Shown: positions 12,801 through 26,578, numbered from the stretch's first letter. The stretch is 64,000 nt of DNA from Polytrichum commune (GCA_950295325.1 OX485808.1:42120527-42184526); one strand, 5' to 3'. Made by a program: numbers and translations. The notes: generated from the letters alone by a model not told the origin.

Positions 12801-15800
12801 GCAACGATCTCGGGTAGAGGGGGTTGGACAGTGGCGCGACCCCCGTGATTACGAGGGGCCATTAGTGCCAGGGCTCTGCGTCTAGCCTTTACCGAGCTAC
12901 AGGGACACGGCCATTGGGGTTTGTGGCAAGGCAAGGGCGAAGACAATCTGCAACAACAACATGTGATTATCTGCATTGATAGTGTGCACATCAAGTGGCG
13001 GATTCTCCATTTACTTTGCGGCTTGACATTCTCGGCAGGCATCTATGAGTTTGCAACGCAGGCGTGTGTTGGGGTTTGAGGTGAGGTTTAAGTTCAAGGA
13101 GGAACTCATTTGTGTGGCTGGTCCTCTAGAACATTTCTTTTTTGTGAATAGAATTGTGGAGCAGGTAGTAGGGATTGTGGGTTCTTAATCTTACTCTTAC
13201 CATATGATGATGGATTGCTCCATTACTCGATTATTTGGTCACCTTCATATAACATTGTTGGGTGTTGGGGATATCCTCAGTATATTGTGGGTGACGAAGG
13301 TTTGAAGCACTAATTAGTAGCATGTCTGCTTTACAGAAGATATTTGGCTAGGACGTGAGAGTCACTGTGGAGGATTTGGTGGGTGGAGGTGTGAAGTGGT
13401 AGGGCTACCGGCCACAATCACTATCTGCTTCAGAAATGAAGGGTTCCACCTTCACAAAGTAAGCATTCAGACAATCCCAAGCCTCTGGTCCTTTGTGTTG
13501 GGTGCTACTTTTGTGTTTGCGGTTAATTGCTCACATGTTGTGTTGGTTAGGGCAATTAGGGGACATCCTCAAGTAAGAGCCTTGAGGAATTTGGAGCAGT
13601 TACGAGCTCCACGTAATGATTCCATGGTACATGTTGTTATTGGACTGCAACAATGGAATCGAATCAGAAGTGGTTGGTGTTCTTAGAACCCCTTTGCACT
13701 AGAGTTGGAGTTGAGATACTACGATTTTCGTGAGTCTAATGGTTTTTTTTGGGCAAGCTTCCATCCCAAGCTCAAAGTAATGAGAGTTCGACCAAACCTG
13801 GAGCTCTCCATGGTTTGAGCAAGTGTAAAGTGGCCATGGCTAAAATGAGATATGAAAGGGGGGAATGGTAGTAATACAACTAAGAGAAACACAACTAATG
13901 AATCGATGAGTTAAAAGGTTCATAAGAGTGGCTTTTCAATGAAACAAGATTGTTGTCAAGTGCTACATTGAAGAAAAAAGTAGGCGGTGAACATCAAGAT
14001 TGTATGATTGAGAATCATGTTCCTCCCGGATGAGTCTTGCATCCATGCATTGTTTGTAAAGCTAAAGCTTGTCTTGCACAATATTGGTCATGGGGGCTCT
14101 ATAAATAGGGAAGTTGTCACAACGCGAACAACATTCCATGCAGTGACCAACATGGCCACATGGTGTGCGTATGCTTTGAAAGGCTCGTCCACAGCTTTTC
14201 AGGTAGTGGGTTGCTCTCAAATTTTCGCCTTGGCTTCACCACTCAATTCCTAAGGCTCCACTAATGCTAAGCGTTTTAGGGCAGCCTCCTTGATCACAAA
14301 ATTACAAGGGTTACTCAATCTTGTTTAGTTGAAAAGCGTGCCTTTTGTTGAGCACAACTTTGATGATGAGAGCAAATATTCTCAAAATACAAATAAGTTG
14401 TTGAGGAATCCCATGTCTTACATCATATTAATTTGTTGATAACACCAATAACAACCACCAATACAAATTTCCAATGTTGGCCTCCCAAAAGTTGGTCTAC
14501 ATCAATGTAGATTGAATCCCATGCCTTAGCTTGGAAACAAAAGGTCTCACCCACTTCACTAAACTCAACAAAAATAAGTTTCCAAATTACAACATGCTTT
14601 ACACTAGAGCTTAAGTTGAGAGCTAGAGGTTGCAACTGTCAGGAGATTGATGCTTTGATTTGACAATGTTTGAGCCCAAGCTCAAAGCATTCGGAGGTTG
14701 CCCTAGTTTGTGCAAATTTAAGCTAGCATTGGTGAAAGTGAGATATAGAAAGGGGAATGGTACTAGGATTACTACGGTTCAAAGATTCAGGGGTTAGATG
14801 GGTTGAGAGGGTTGAACAACATTCTTTCCAAATTAGATTGGGTCATGTCATTATAAAGAATCAACTTCGAAAACCGAAGTGCATAGCATTTTGTGACGCT
14901 GCGTACAGTTGCCTTTAGTAGAAAATACAAAAATTGTTTATTCGTAACGTTGTAGGTGCCCATGTATTCACAAAATAGGGATATCCTATTTACCCATAGT
15001 CCTTGCAATTTAGAATCATTAAATGAAATAAAACTTGAATTGCTTTTTCTCCTTCGATTATGTTCCGTATTGAATATAGGTTGATGTCTACATTTTGAAC
15101 ACATAGCTGCTTGTGATTACAATCCTTGTCATATGTTACAAATGAAGATGGATGTCATTTTTAACAAATAGAAATTGATCTACAAATGATCACATGCGTA
15201 TGATAGAGTCTTATATCATAAAGTGACTAGAACATGTGGTGTGTTTTCATTGGGCTTGTTGATTATATGTGTTTGTCACCTCTTCTAGTCTCTCTTGTAT
15301 TACGTATGTCTCCTAATTTTGGACTCATTGTGGATGTAGCAAGGTTTGAGATTCTAAAGGGTAACTTACTCACTGGTAATCCAAGTGCATTAGCGTAAAG
15401 AAATCATTATGTTGGAGATTCTACTACAAAACCAACATAGTTCATGGTATTTACGCACATTGACAAGGTGGAGCATGGACATTGCTAGAGATCTTTCCTA
15501 CTCACAAGAGCTTTGGAAGTAGGGAGGACATTTTGAAGTGCCTTTCAGCTCAAGATGTCTTGTGAGAATTGAGTTATGCATTAAAAAGTGATCCTAGTAT
15601 ATCGAAATCGTCCTCATGTCTAGGTATGCATTCTCCCATTATGAAGTTGAACATTTTCTTAGGTAGTTGTCACGTTCCTTGGTGATAGGATGCTCCAAAA
15701 CATGGTTAGATTGTTATCCTTGTCGTTGTCATGTAGATGATGACAGAAATTGATTTGATCAAGCAGAAGGAATGGAAATGCTACATATTTTTCTCACTTT

Positions 15801-17151
15801 GAGAATTGCCATTGTCAACACCTAGCTTAGGTTAGTGATGGAATGAGTGTTGGACTTGAATGAACCATGTCAACCTCTATTCATGATCTATGTTTGGACT
15901 TGGTTAACATGAAGTTGCACAAAATATCCGATGTCAACGGAATGAAATGTTCAATGGTTAGTTTGTAGCATTAAGGAATTTTGTCCATCTCCAATGGTAT
16001 GGATGGGAAAATGGTCATCATCTCACATAGTGTATTGCTACATGTAATGGGATTGTACCATCCATCCATAATCACGACACATGAAAATTTAGATAACAAA
16101 ATCTCCAATCCAAAAATCATTAAGCATTTTATTGAGCTTTTCACATCTTTTTTACTAAGGCACATGTTTGTACGTAAGCCTTACTCATCTATGCGATTAG
16201 CAATAACCATCATGAAGTTACATTTATTTTGTTTTCCTTAGGCATAGATATTAGCATAATGGAGGTATTTTGCAAAAGTCCAAAAATGTCAGATCATGTT
16301 AAACTATTTATGTGTTAGTTTATTTTTCATGTGACTAATATTTGCATAATACAAGTTTTGTGAAAAACGATGTTGGTACTTGGTAAATTTGAAAGTTGCC
16401 ATTGTATTATAATAACATTGATCTAGGTGAAGTGAACATTATAATAGTTTTTATATAATGTGCGGTTTTCATTTAATTAACGTTCATACCAAATTGTATT
16501 ATGTAAAAATATACAAGTATGTAAGCAAGTAAGAAATGATCCGAGAGAGAAACAAAGTTGATTTTAAGAAGCAAAGTGAAGGGGAAAATCTAGTGCACAC
16601 AACCATGATATTCTTAAGATTAAAGTCTATTGGAGGTCCTATGGGTTATTGAAATACATGTATCATCAAGAAACTTTTGTTGAAACTAGAGTAAACCATT
16701 ATATCAAACCGGTCGAGCACTTTTGGGTCATACAATTGGATGCTGATGAAGGAAAATCGGTCATGAAAGTAATTCTCATTGATGAAGAACAAACGTTTGA
16801 TGTCAAATGCTTCATGAAAAACTAAACACATGTGATCTACGATGATGTCATGGGGTAAGCAAAAGTTTGTCACGGCTGTAAATTAATAAATTCAGTACTT
16901 CAATAATTTCAGTTCCTATTTATCAAATTTTACATTCTAATAGAGATTAGCATCTACACCTTGTTATGAATTGTCATGTCTTCATTCATCAATTAGTGTC
17001 AATGTTGTAAATTTTGCATTAGAATTTAATGTTTCCTGTGGGATTTATAGGTTTAAATTCTAGTGAGCGTGATCATCAACAATTATAGACGATCTTCAAG
17101 CGAAGAATACCTTGAGTATTGTGATTTAGATTATATATCATACCTCTCAAA
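12801..17151. other. Gene-poor sequence upstream of the kinase-NLR gene
   Basis: No supported gene. A diverged direct repeat of about 120 bp is present at 13,748-13,890 and 14,660-14,780 ('cccaagctcaaag', then 'gtgagatat.gaaaggggaatggtac'). The remaining sequence is AT-rich with chance frames only. A TATA-like run 'ttatatatca' ends about 10 bp before the PNL start codon, too close to be its promoter. Confidence 0.35.
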
Positions 17152-20100
17152 ATGACAAATGTTTTGCGGCTAGCAATGGGTATTGTGGGATTTCCCGATA
17201 TATTATTGAGGGAAGAAGTATTGAATAGAAAGCAATGTGAGAATTTGCTTTCCAACTTTCGAAAGGGTGTGGAAATATTGCACAACATCACCAATGGTCC
17301 AACTCAAGTATTTCATGAAGCTGAACAAGATTTATTTAGAATTGTGAACAAAGGAAGGGTACTAATTGAAGAATGTTGCAATGAAAAATGGGTTGATGCT
17401 ATAGTGATGCAATTGAACAATAAAGAGTGGTTCAGAGAATTACTTTCAGACTTCAAATCTTGTTTCCACACATTGTGTGATATATCTTGCCATTATAATG
17501 CCCATGAAAAGGAAAGAATTCTTGCTATTAAGGATAATACGACATTCTACCCCACATCCACAAATGCAGTTGAAGAGGACCAGACTTTGATATGTGGAAG
17601 ACTTTCCAAGCATTTGGACACGTGCAACACTAAGGATTGCAAAGATTGCAAACTTGTGCGATACCTTGAAGAATATCTAAGTAGTCTACAACAAGTTGAA
17701 GGTCGTGAATTGGATGATATTGTTTTTCCTTCTAATTATCCTCGCCCGGAATATGGAGATCCCCCGAAGATTTTGGGACCATGTAATGGAGGAGCTGTAT
17801 GCTTGACACATTGGTGTGGTGTGAGGTGTGCAACAAAGGTGATCAACATTCTTAGTCCTGAGGATAAAGATCAATTTTGGAAAGAAGCAAGTATTTTGGG
17901 AGGTTTGAATCATCCAAATATCATCAAGTTTTTGTGTTGTGGTTTTCATGAGGGCAACAACCAATTTGAGCTTGTAATGGAATTCGGAGAGACGACCCTA
18001 GCACAACATTTAAGTGCACAAGGTCCTTTGAAAGAGATGGATGCCATGGACATTATGTTACAAATTGCAAATGGAATGTGCTACCTTCACGATATGAAGG
18101 TAGCACATCGTGACCTAAAGCCCAAAAATGTTGTTGTGACTCCTCGAAATGACTCACAACTGGTTGATCTCGAGCGCATTGATGTGAAATTATTGGATTT
18201 TGGTATTTCAAAGGTGGAAGTGAAGCATTCTCCAGAAGTGCCCACGGGGCGAAACATAGGGACTTTCGGGTACATGGCGCCTGAGGCCATGGCGAATGAA
18301 TTGTCGAAGGTGGCTGCTTTGAAAGCTGATGTGTTTAGTTTCGGCATGTTGTGTTCCGATATTCTTTCAGGAGAGAAACCTTGTTTTAAAAGGCTTCGTG
18401 ATTATCGTGAGTATATACTTAAATCCGAGAGGCCAAAGATCCCTGCAACGTATTCAGAGGTATTGAGATCATTAGTGCATGAATGTTGGTCTCTAGATCC
18501 ATCCAAAAGGCCCACGTTTCTTGATATTCATAAAAGGCTTGCAAGATTGAAAACTGAAATGCTCAAAGGTTCGCTTGAGATCCCAAGAGTTACAAATTAT
18601 GACAAAACAAGATCCTTTTGGCAATTGTTTCTATTATACAAAATATTTCTCAAGTGCATGCAATGGTTGTGGTGTGTGCTCCGACTTCACCACTTTGACA
18701 ATTCAACATCAATTTCAAGCCTCCAAGAGAATTGTCCAACTCCATCACATCCGTTAATCATGGAGGTAAGAAGGTTGTTGAAATTGTGAATCAAGCCAAA
18801 ATATATTGAATTAAATTGGGAGGTGTTAGTAGACCTCCTAAGATATATCATTTGATGATCACTCACTTTGGAAATGTTGATATTCTTGTAGGTCAACGCC
18901 AATAGCACGAGGGTATCGTCGAACTTGATTGGAGTCCAAGAAAAAATGTCCCAATTTGAAAAGCAACTACAAACGGTTGGCAGTCTAGGAATTGTGGGTA
19001 TGGGAGGAATTGGTAAGTCAACATTGGCTAAAGCTTTGAGTGACCACATCTCCGACCACTTTGATGCAATATGTTTTGTAATTGATTTGAAGGATGAAAC
19101 ATGTACATTTGCACTCAAGCACAAGTCAAGAGACATGCAAGACTCACCTCCTCAATCAAGAACATTCAGAGAAACACGTGATAAATTGGAACATGTTCGA
19201 AAAACAAAGAAAATACTACTCGTGGTGGACAATGTGAGCAACCAAAGTCAACTATGTCGACTATTGGGAGATAGGATGTTCAAAGATGTTTGCATGAGAT
19301 TGATTGTAAGTTCTCGTGATTGGGAGTCTTTGAAGCAACATGTACCCATGGCTGGCAAAGTAGACGTGCAAACCCTCGAAGGGAACCAACCAATGAGGCT
19401 ATTTTCAAGGCATGCCTTTGGGACGAACCAATCATGTTTACCATATTTGGAACATGTAGTTGAAAAGATTGTGAATGCATGTTGCGGACTTCCTTTGAGT
19501 TTGGAGGTGATGGGCACATGCATGCAAGGGGAGACACGATTGAGAATATGGGAGCGAACGTTGCATAGATTGTTGAGGGCAAGACACGATGGAAGTCCAA
19601 AGGAGAAACTTTGGATGACATTGAGAATAAGCTTTGACGAGCTAAGTATTGAAGAAAAAAACATGTTTCTAGACATAAGTTGTTTCTTTTGCAAAGATGT
19701 GTCTATATCAAAAGAAACATTTCTTAGAATGTTCGATGGGAATGGCCGAGAAATCTTGGAAAGACTTCACAACAAATCATTGGTAAAAGTTGACGAGTGG
19801 GACTGTCTTGACATGCACGATCAATTGCGTGATATGGGTCGTATGATCACAGAAACAGAATTTGAGGGAACTCAACTTTGGGATTTAAATTACACCGCTT
19901 TTGCCAATCATTGTAAACAAAAGGTATGCAATTCAAGTTTGAATGTGCTTTAGAAATATTAACTTCCTTGAGAAATATATTTATTAGGTAGGATAAGTTG
20001 TATCTTGATTTTGTATATTGTGGTTGGTTATTCATTTTGTCATTTGAAATGGAAAACATATCAAACTTATCCACCTTTGTTAATGCATGTAGGGCATAAA

Positions 20101-23035
20101 ACTTGTCCAAGGCCTATCATTCAATGAGTTGCAACGCAAATCTAAATATGAAGCAGATGTTGACTTCAAACCCATGGAAGAGCTACGTATATTAAATATC
20201 CAATGTTGTAACAATATTGACCTACTTTCATCTCTTGTCAAGGCATCACCTAATGTAAAATCGTTGAGGATGCATTTTTCATCCCCAAACACTATCTCTT
20301 TAATGAAAGAAAATGATTTCATAGAGAAGTTTTGGAATCATTCCCAACATTATCTCCGAAACTTGCGCGTATTAGAAGTGTTCAATTGCAACTTATCGGG
20401 ATCATTGATACATGAAAATTTGGAGGGGTTGTCCTTGAAGGCAATAAGAGTTTTGGATTGTGTAAACATAGAAACCATCCTCAATGAGGTTGTTAGATTC
20501 TCCACCTTGGAGACATTGGCAATCTCAGGATGCAAAAATTTGGAAAACATACCTGACGGATTGACCACTCTTGCTACTTTGGAAGAATTAATTTTCTCGA
20601 AATGTAGATCTTTGAGGAAGATACCGCAAAAACTTGGTGGTTTGACGAGTCTCAAGAAACTTTACATGTGGGAATGTGAGGCTTTGGAGGAGTTCCCTCC
20701 CGGATTGAGGAATTTGTGTGCATTGGAGGAGTTGAATTTCTCGTTATGTCGGTCTTTGAAGAAGATACCGGAAGGATTTCGTGGGTTGACGAGTCTCAAG
20801 AAACTTGACATGTGGGAATGTGAGGTTGTGGAGGAGTTCCCTCCCGGATTGAGCAATTTGTGTGCATTAGACGAGTTGAATTTCTTGCTATGCCGGTCTT
20901 TGAAGAAGATACCGGAAGGATTTGGTGGGTTGATGAGTCTCAAGAAACTTGACATGTCAAGATGTGAGGCTTTGGAGGAATTCCCTCCCGGATTGAGCAA
21001 TGTGTGTGCATTGGAAGAGTTGAATTTCTCGCTATGTCGGTCTTTGAAGAATTTACCGGAAGGATTTGGTGGGTTGACGAGTCTCAAGACACTTGACATG
21101 TGGGGATGTGAGGCTTTGGAGGAGTTCCCTCCTGGATTGACAAACTTGAGTGCATTGGAGGAGTTGGATTTATCGAAATGCCGGTCTTTGAAGAAGATAC
21201 CAGAAGGATTTGGTGGGTTGACGAGTCTCAAAAAACTGACCATGCAAGAATGTGAGGCTTTGGAGGAGTTCCCTTCCAGATTGAGCAATTTGTGTGCATT
21301 AGACGAGTTGAATTTCTTGCTATGCCGGTCTTTGAAGAAGATACCGGAAGGATTTGGTGGGTTGATGAGTCTCAAGAAACTTGACATGTCAGGATGTGAG
21401 GGTTTGGAGGAATTCCCTCCCGGATTGAGCAATGTGTGTGCATTGGAAGAGTTGAATTTCTCGCTATGTCGGTCTTTGAAGAATTTACCGGAAGGATTCG
21501 GTGGGTTGACGAGTCTCAAGACACTTGACATGTGGGGATGTGAGGCTTTGGAGGAGTTCCCTCCTGGATTGACAAACTTGAGTGCATTGGAGGAGTTGGA
21601 TTTATCGAAATGCCGGTCTTTGAAGAAGATACCAGAAGGATTTGGTGGGTTGACGAGTCTCAAAAAACTGACCATGCAAGAATGTGAGGCTTTGGAGGAG
21701 TTCCCTTCCAGATTGAGCAATTTGTGTGCATTGGAGGAGTTGAATTTCTCGCTATGTCGGTCTTTGAAGAACATACATGAAGGATTTTGTGGGTTGACGA
21801 GTCTCAAGAAACTTGACATGTGGGGATGTGAGGCTTTGGAGGAGTTCCCTCCCGGATTGACAAACTTGGGTGCATTGGAGGAGTTGGATTTATCGAAATG
21901 CCGGTCTTTGAGGAAGATACCAGAAGGATTAGGTGGATTGACGAGTCTCAAGACACTGGACATGTGGGGATGTGAGGCTTTGGAGGAGTTCCCTCCCGGA
22001 TTGACAAATTTGGGTGCATTGGAGGAGTTGGATATATCGAAATGTTGGTATTTGAAGAAGAGACCAGAAGGATTAGGTGGACTGACGAGTCTCAAGAAAC
22101 TGACCATGCAAGAATGTGAGGCCTTGGAGGAGTTCCCTCCCGGATTAACAAACTTGGGTGCATTGGAGGAGTTGAATTTCTCGCTATGTCGGTCTTTGAA
22201 GAAGATACCGGAAGGATTTGGTGGGTTGACGAGTCTCAAGAAACTTGACATGTGGGAATGTGAGGCTTTGGAGGAGTTCCCTCCCGGATTGATTAAGTTG
22301 TGTGCATTGGAGGAGTTGGATTTCTCGAAATGCGGGTCTTTGAAGAAGATACAGGAAGGATTTGGTGGGTTGACGAGTCTCAAGAAACTGACAATGCAAG
22401 TATGTGAGGCTTTGGAGGATTTCCCTCCCGGATTGATTAACTTGTGTGTATTGGAGGAGTTGGATTTCTCGAAATGCAAGTCTTTGAAGAAGATACAGGA
22501 AGGATTTGGTGGGTTGACGAGTCTCAAGAAACTTGACATGTGGGAATGTGAGGCTTTGGAGGAGTTCCCTCCCGGATTGATAAACTTGGGTGCATTGGAG
22601 AAGATGGATTTCTCGAAATGCCGGTCTTTGAAGAAAATACAGGATGGATTTGGTGGGTTGACAAGTCTCAAGAAACTTGACATGTGGGAATGTGAGGCCT
22701 TGGAGGAGTTCCCTCCCGGATTAACAAACTTGTGTGCATTGGAGGAGTTGAAATTCTCGCTATGTCGGTCTTTGAAAAAGATACCGGAAGGATTTGGTGG
22801 GTTGACGAGTCTCAAGGAACTTACCTTGCAAAAATGTGAGGCTTTGGAGGAGTTCCCTCCCGGATTGATGAACTTGTGTGCATTGGAGGAGTTGGATTTC
22901 TCGAAATGCCAATCTTTGAGGAAGATACCGGAAGAATTAGATGGGTTGACGAGTCTCAAAAAACTTATCATGAAAGAATGTGAGGCTTTGGAGGAGATTC
23001 CGCATGGATTGAGCAACATGTGTGCATTGGAGTAG
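17152..23035 (+). CDS. Kinase-NB-ARC-LRR resistance protein (moss PNL class)
   Basis: Intracellular immune receptor. Three exons, all phase 0: 17152-18765, 18892-19923 and 20093-23035 (GTAAG/TTGTAG and GTATGC/TGTAG boundaries), giving about 1,862 residues. Residues 1-135 resemble the helical N-terminal region of plant MLKL-type or DUF1221 kinases (inference), followed by a Cys cluster (158-166). The kinase spans about 205-465 with K229, HRD at 319-321 and N326, DFG at 349-351 and APE at 376-378, so it looks catalytically competent. A hydrophobic aromatic stretch lies at 491-511. NB-ARC: P-loop 574-582 (GMGGIGKST), kinase-2 LLVVD at 647-651, GLPL 737-740, FLDISCFF near 797, MHD 846-848. Exon 3 encodes about 17 double LRR units of 48 residues. 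The stop at 23,033 is a GAG-to-TAG type change in mid-repeat, because LRR sequence continues beyond it. PNL architecture is reported from mosses. Confidence 0.85.
20594..23033 (+). repeat. 144-bp LRR-coding tandem array
   Basis: About 17 copies of a 144-bp unit encode two 24-residue LRRs each, alternating a 'LTSLKKLDMWECEALEEFPP' type with a 'LCALEELNFSLCRSLKKIPE' type. A block of three units (432 bp, from about 20,871) is repeated almost unchanged from about 21,303, showing a very recent unequal exchange. The complementary strand stays open for 813 codons across the array only because of this periodicity. Confidence 0.9.
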
Positions 23036-23430
23036 TTGAACTTGTGTGGATGTAGTTCTCTAAGGATTATACGGGAAATAATTTGTGGGTTGATAAATAT
23101 CATGACACTTTACATTCAAGATAGTATTGATTTGGAGGAGTTTCTTCTCAGATTGAGCAACCTATGTGCCTTGGAGGATTTGTTTATGTCAAAATGTCAG
23201 TCTTTGAGGAAGAAAGTGGAAGGATATGGAGGGGTGATGAGTTTGAAGAACTTGACATGTAAGAATGTGAGGCTTTGGAGGAGTTTCCTCCCTGATTGAG
23301 CAGCCTACGTGCGTCGGAAGAGTTGGATTTGTTGCAACATCAATCTTTCAGGAATATACCTCAAGGATTTGGTGGGTTGAGGAGTTTCAAAAAACTTGAC
23401 ATGCAAGAATGTGAGGCATTTATCGTCTTT
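23036..23430 (+). pseudogene. Decayed LRR tail of the PNL gene
   Basis: Behind the stop codon the LRR pattern continues in the same frame to about 23,245 ('LSNLCALEDLFMSKCQSLRK'). It then changes frame, one base being missing in the equivalent of 'SLKKLDM'. Recognisable LRR codons in other frames continue to about 23,425. The present C terminus is therefore a truncation of a once longer LRR domain by at least five repeats. Confidence 0.75.
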
Positions 23431-24263
23431 TATTTAAATTCACCTCAGTTTGGGTATATGTCTCCCCCTTAGGTCATTCTCGATGTATGTTTACACACAA
23501 CTATTGTTTCAAAAGTTGATGGTTTTATTTCTTTGGTTTTATTTAAGAGGCACAAGGAGAAGAAAAAAAAAATGTATTGATCACAACCACGACCACACCA
23601 CCAATCTTACTTGCCCAACTATGATACAAGATGTAAGTACTTGGGAGTAATTTTGATGGTTGTACGTCACTTTCATTGGTTTTTTTTTGTTGGGATAACA
23701 CTACATGTTAACCCAACATTATTTGTCATTCCTTATAAATTTTTGTGGGGATTATCGATTTATAGTGTTGCATTTACTGTCATTTTTGAAGTATTTTCTA
23801 ATCTTCATTTCTACCATCCATGACAATAGTTTAGACATGGACGACTGCCAAAATAACTATAGTTAACTAGATTTTTTTCAATACATTTTAGGGAACATCT
23901 AGAAAATTTTCAAACCAATTTGGAGAACAACTATAGTTAACTAGAAAGAATTTAAACAACTATAATCATGTAACTAACTATAGTTAACTGGAAGAAATGA
24001 AGTTTCAAGAAAAAATATAGTCAATTATAAGTATTAAATATGAATTTTAAGCCTCATATTCATCATTTGCCTCAATGTCGTCATTGTTTTCATGATAAGT
24101 GTTGTATTCCGGCACATAGTAGCTGGTCACTTGTCTCGGGGAGGTGACTATTGGAATTTTAGAAACCACGTTGTCGTAATGTAAATACGTACACTATATA
24201 GATGTGTACGTATTTAATATTGCATTGTGATTCTTGGTATTGGAGAAAAATAATAAAGAATAG
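23431..24263. other. AT-rich sequence with a repeated ACTATAGTTAACTA motif
   Basis: No gene. 'AACTATAGTTAACTAG' and close variants occur four times between about 23,858 and 23,990, and again near 26,325-26,420. The core TAGTTAACTA is palindromic, suggesting an old MITE or minisatellite. Confidence 0.4.
24182..24216. repeat. Perfect 13-bp hairpin with 9-base loop
   Basis: Arms TAAATACGTACAC (24,182-24,194) and its exact reverse complement (24,204-24,216) flank TATATAGAT. No gene end is nearby that would make it a terminator. It could be the end of a small element or chance in AT-rich DNA. Confidence 0.6.
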
Positions 24264-25330
24264 AAGTAGATTACCTTTTTATTTACTCATAGTTTATTTT
24301 AGTTATCATTACCTAAGGATAGAAGTGGATAGAAGTGGATAGTTACCTTTATCCTTTTGTTTACTCATAATTTACTCTTAGTGTTGCCTTTACTTTACCT
24401 TTTTTAGTCTTACTTAGTTTATCTTGAGTTACTTTTTGGACCAATGGGTGATTAGAAGCCATGTGATGAGGATAAGAGAGAACTTTGTCTCTCGCAAGGA
24501 TAGGGAGAGGTGGTGAAGGAAAGAGGTTATGTGATTATTGTGGGAGAGAAGTTGTTGAGAGAGAGAAGTGGATTCGAAGCTCACGGTGTGAGTTGTTTTT
24601 TAGAAGAATATGAAATAAAATACGAGGGATTTGTGATTCATGAGAGATCTCACTTGTTGTTTTGGAAGTTAGCAATCAAGATTTGTGCTTGTTTGAGTGG
24701 AGGGAAGTCTGTTGGTTCTTAAAAGAAGAGCTGAGACTTCGACTGACCATAGAAGACGGACAGATTGAAGAATTGAAGGCTTCAAGACTCGAATGTGTGA
24801 TTGCTTGTGGCACGTTGTCTTTTTCTTGTGTGTGTGATTCCAAACCGGTTTTGGAGGCTAGTTGCATTTCATTTCTGCATCGTAATTTGTTTCCTGTGTG
24901 ACAACGAAGTGGGATTAATGACCCACAAGGTTGTTTGTGACAACGAAGTGGGATTGATCACCCACAAGGTTGTTTTCTGTCGTTCCCACTGGTGAGGCGC
25001 GATTGCTGGTCACCGTGGGTTTGAAAGTTTAGGAGCCAATCTTTCGGACGTCAGCTCGTGTTCTGACGTCCCGTTTTACCCGTCCGAAGCCCGTGGTTTC
25101 TTATCACACTACCCTTACCCTTTATCCATATAGAGCCGCAACAGGATAGGTCGACGGGAAAGAGGTTGAAGATTAGAAGAAATTGAAGAAATTGAAGACT
25201 AGAAGACCAGAAGACTCGATTGAAGACCAGAAGATTCGACGAGTCCGATAAAATCTAGTTGCAGCCAGAAGCCCAGTGCTTTCCCAAGGCGGAACCCTCT
25301 CTACCCGACAACGTGAGATAAAAAATAGGA
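24264..25330. other. Unassigned segment, possibly a solo LTR or TE remnant
   Basis: This segment is richer in G+C and in purines than its flanks and has no good frame. It contains a 'tagaagtggatagaagtgga' duplication (about 24,324), the duplicated 41-bp unit at 24,899-24,977, and a run of 'agaagaccagaagactcga' repeats (about 25,165-25,240). The composition resembles an LTR, but no matching second LTR, TG...CA ends or target duplication could be demonstrated. Confidence 0.2.
24899..24977. repeat. 41-bp tandem duplication
   Basis: 'TGACAACGAAGTGGGATT' followed by 'ga(c/t)..acccacaaggttgttt' occurs twice in direct succession, with two or three differences. Confidence 0.85.
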
Positions 25331-26540
25331 TCAATTCGATTCGTTGAGGGTAAAAGTTATAATTTTGTTAGATCTACCATAGTATTGGAAATATGTCGCC
25401 TACATGATTATATGTAAAATAGGGTGTTGAATAATTTCTCCATTTTAGTAAGAAATAGAAAAAAATAGGGTTTTAGATATTGGATCCCCCTAAAAGTTGA
25501 TAGTAGGATCAATAAGATAATTATGGCTTTTTTTATTTATCTTTCTTGTATTTGATTTATTTATTTATTTATTTTGGCAATACGTAATGTTGCAAAATTC
25601 TATGTCTCGTCAAATTGATTGTAATTCTTGTTTTGTTCAATCCATGTTTACAACTTGTCCATGTTAGGTTGTATATTCAAGGAGGAGGCTTATTGTCCTT
25701 TCAGGAAATGCTGCCCTCTAAGGCGGCCACGTCACCTCCTAGGGTTGAAATTATAATCTCCATTTTTATTAGTAACCCTTTAACTAGTACCCAAATGCTA
25801 TTAGTTGTGTTTTGAGTGGTTTAGGATTGGTATAACTAATTAAAACCGATTGAATGACAAGATGATGGTATGGAATGTTTGTTGCTCACATAGTCGATTT
25901 TGCAATGTTATAATATTCCACCCACTATTTGGTACTTGTACGATTTATTCAAAGAAATATGGTGCCAAAAATTAGCCTCTCTTAATAATTATAAATAAAT
26001 ATTGGATGCTAAAAAATACGTCAAATTAGCTTTATATCTACAAATAGGGGGAAAAGTATTGAGAGGTGCATAAATATCCCCCCATTAAACACTCCAAAAT
26101 TGCACGTGGTTACAAAACGTAAGGGGGTGTGATCGCCCCGAGTTGCTTGGGAACAAAAAAAACTCTCATTGCAAGTTAAATTTGACTACCTCCTATACAA
26201 CATAATTGAGTAAGTGCTTGTTTGTCTTCATGAAACATTCTGACCTCAATAACATACAAGTGACATTACAACACTATAATGGAGATCCGTGAATAGGTTG
26301 CACTCAACTTTAGTGAACAAGATATAACTATAGTTAACTACATTTTTAGGGAGACTGAATTTAGAACAACTACAGTTAACTACAATATTTGACAAGTCAA
26401 ATCACAAACAACTATAGTCACGAAAGGCGACTAGTTAACTAATAATTGAATTAGATGGTTAGGTGATTAAGGTCAGCAATAGTTCATCACATATGTTTGT
26501 TTGGATGCAAATTATACCAAACATTAGAAAATCTACCAAC
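25331..26540. other. AT-rich intergenic sequence
   Basis: No gene recognised. A short (TTTA)n tract is present near 25,556-25,574. Confidence 0.4.
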
Positions 26541-26543
26541 AAT

Positions 26544-26544
<1 letters not shown>

Positions 26545-26577
<33 letters not shown>
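26545..26577. repeat. (CT)n microsatellite
   Basis: About 16 uninterrupted CT dinucleotides. Confidence 0.95.

Positions 26578-26578
<1 letters not shown>

Noticed and set aside
20662-23103. 813-codon open frame on the minus strand across the LRR exon
   Set aside because: It exists only because the 144-bp repeat keeps one antisense frame free of stops. It has no start context, splice logic or recognisable domain, while the plus strand is a clear LRR.
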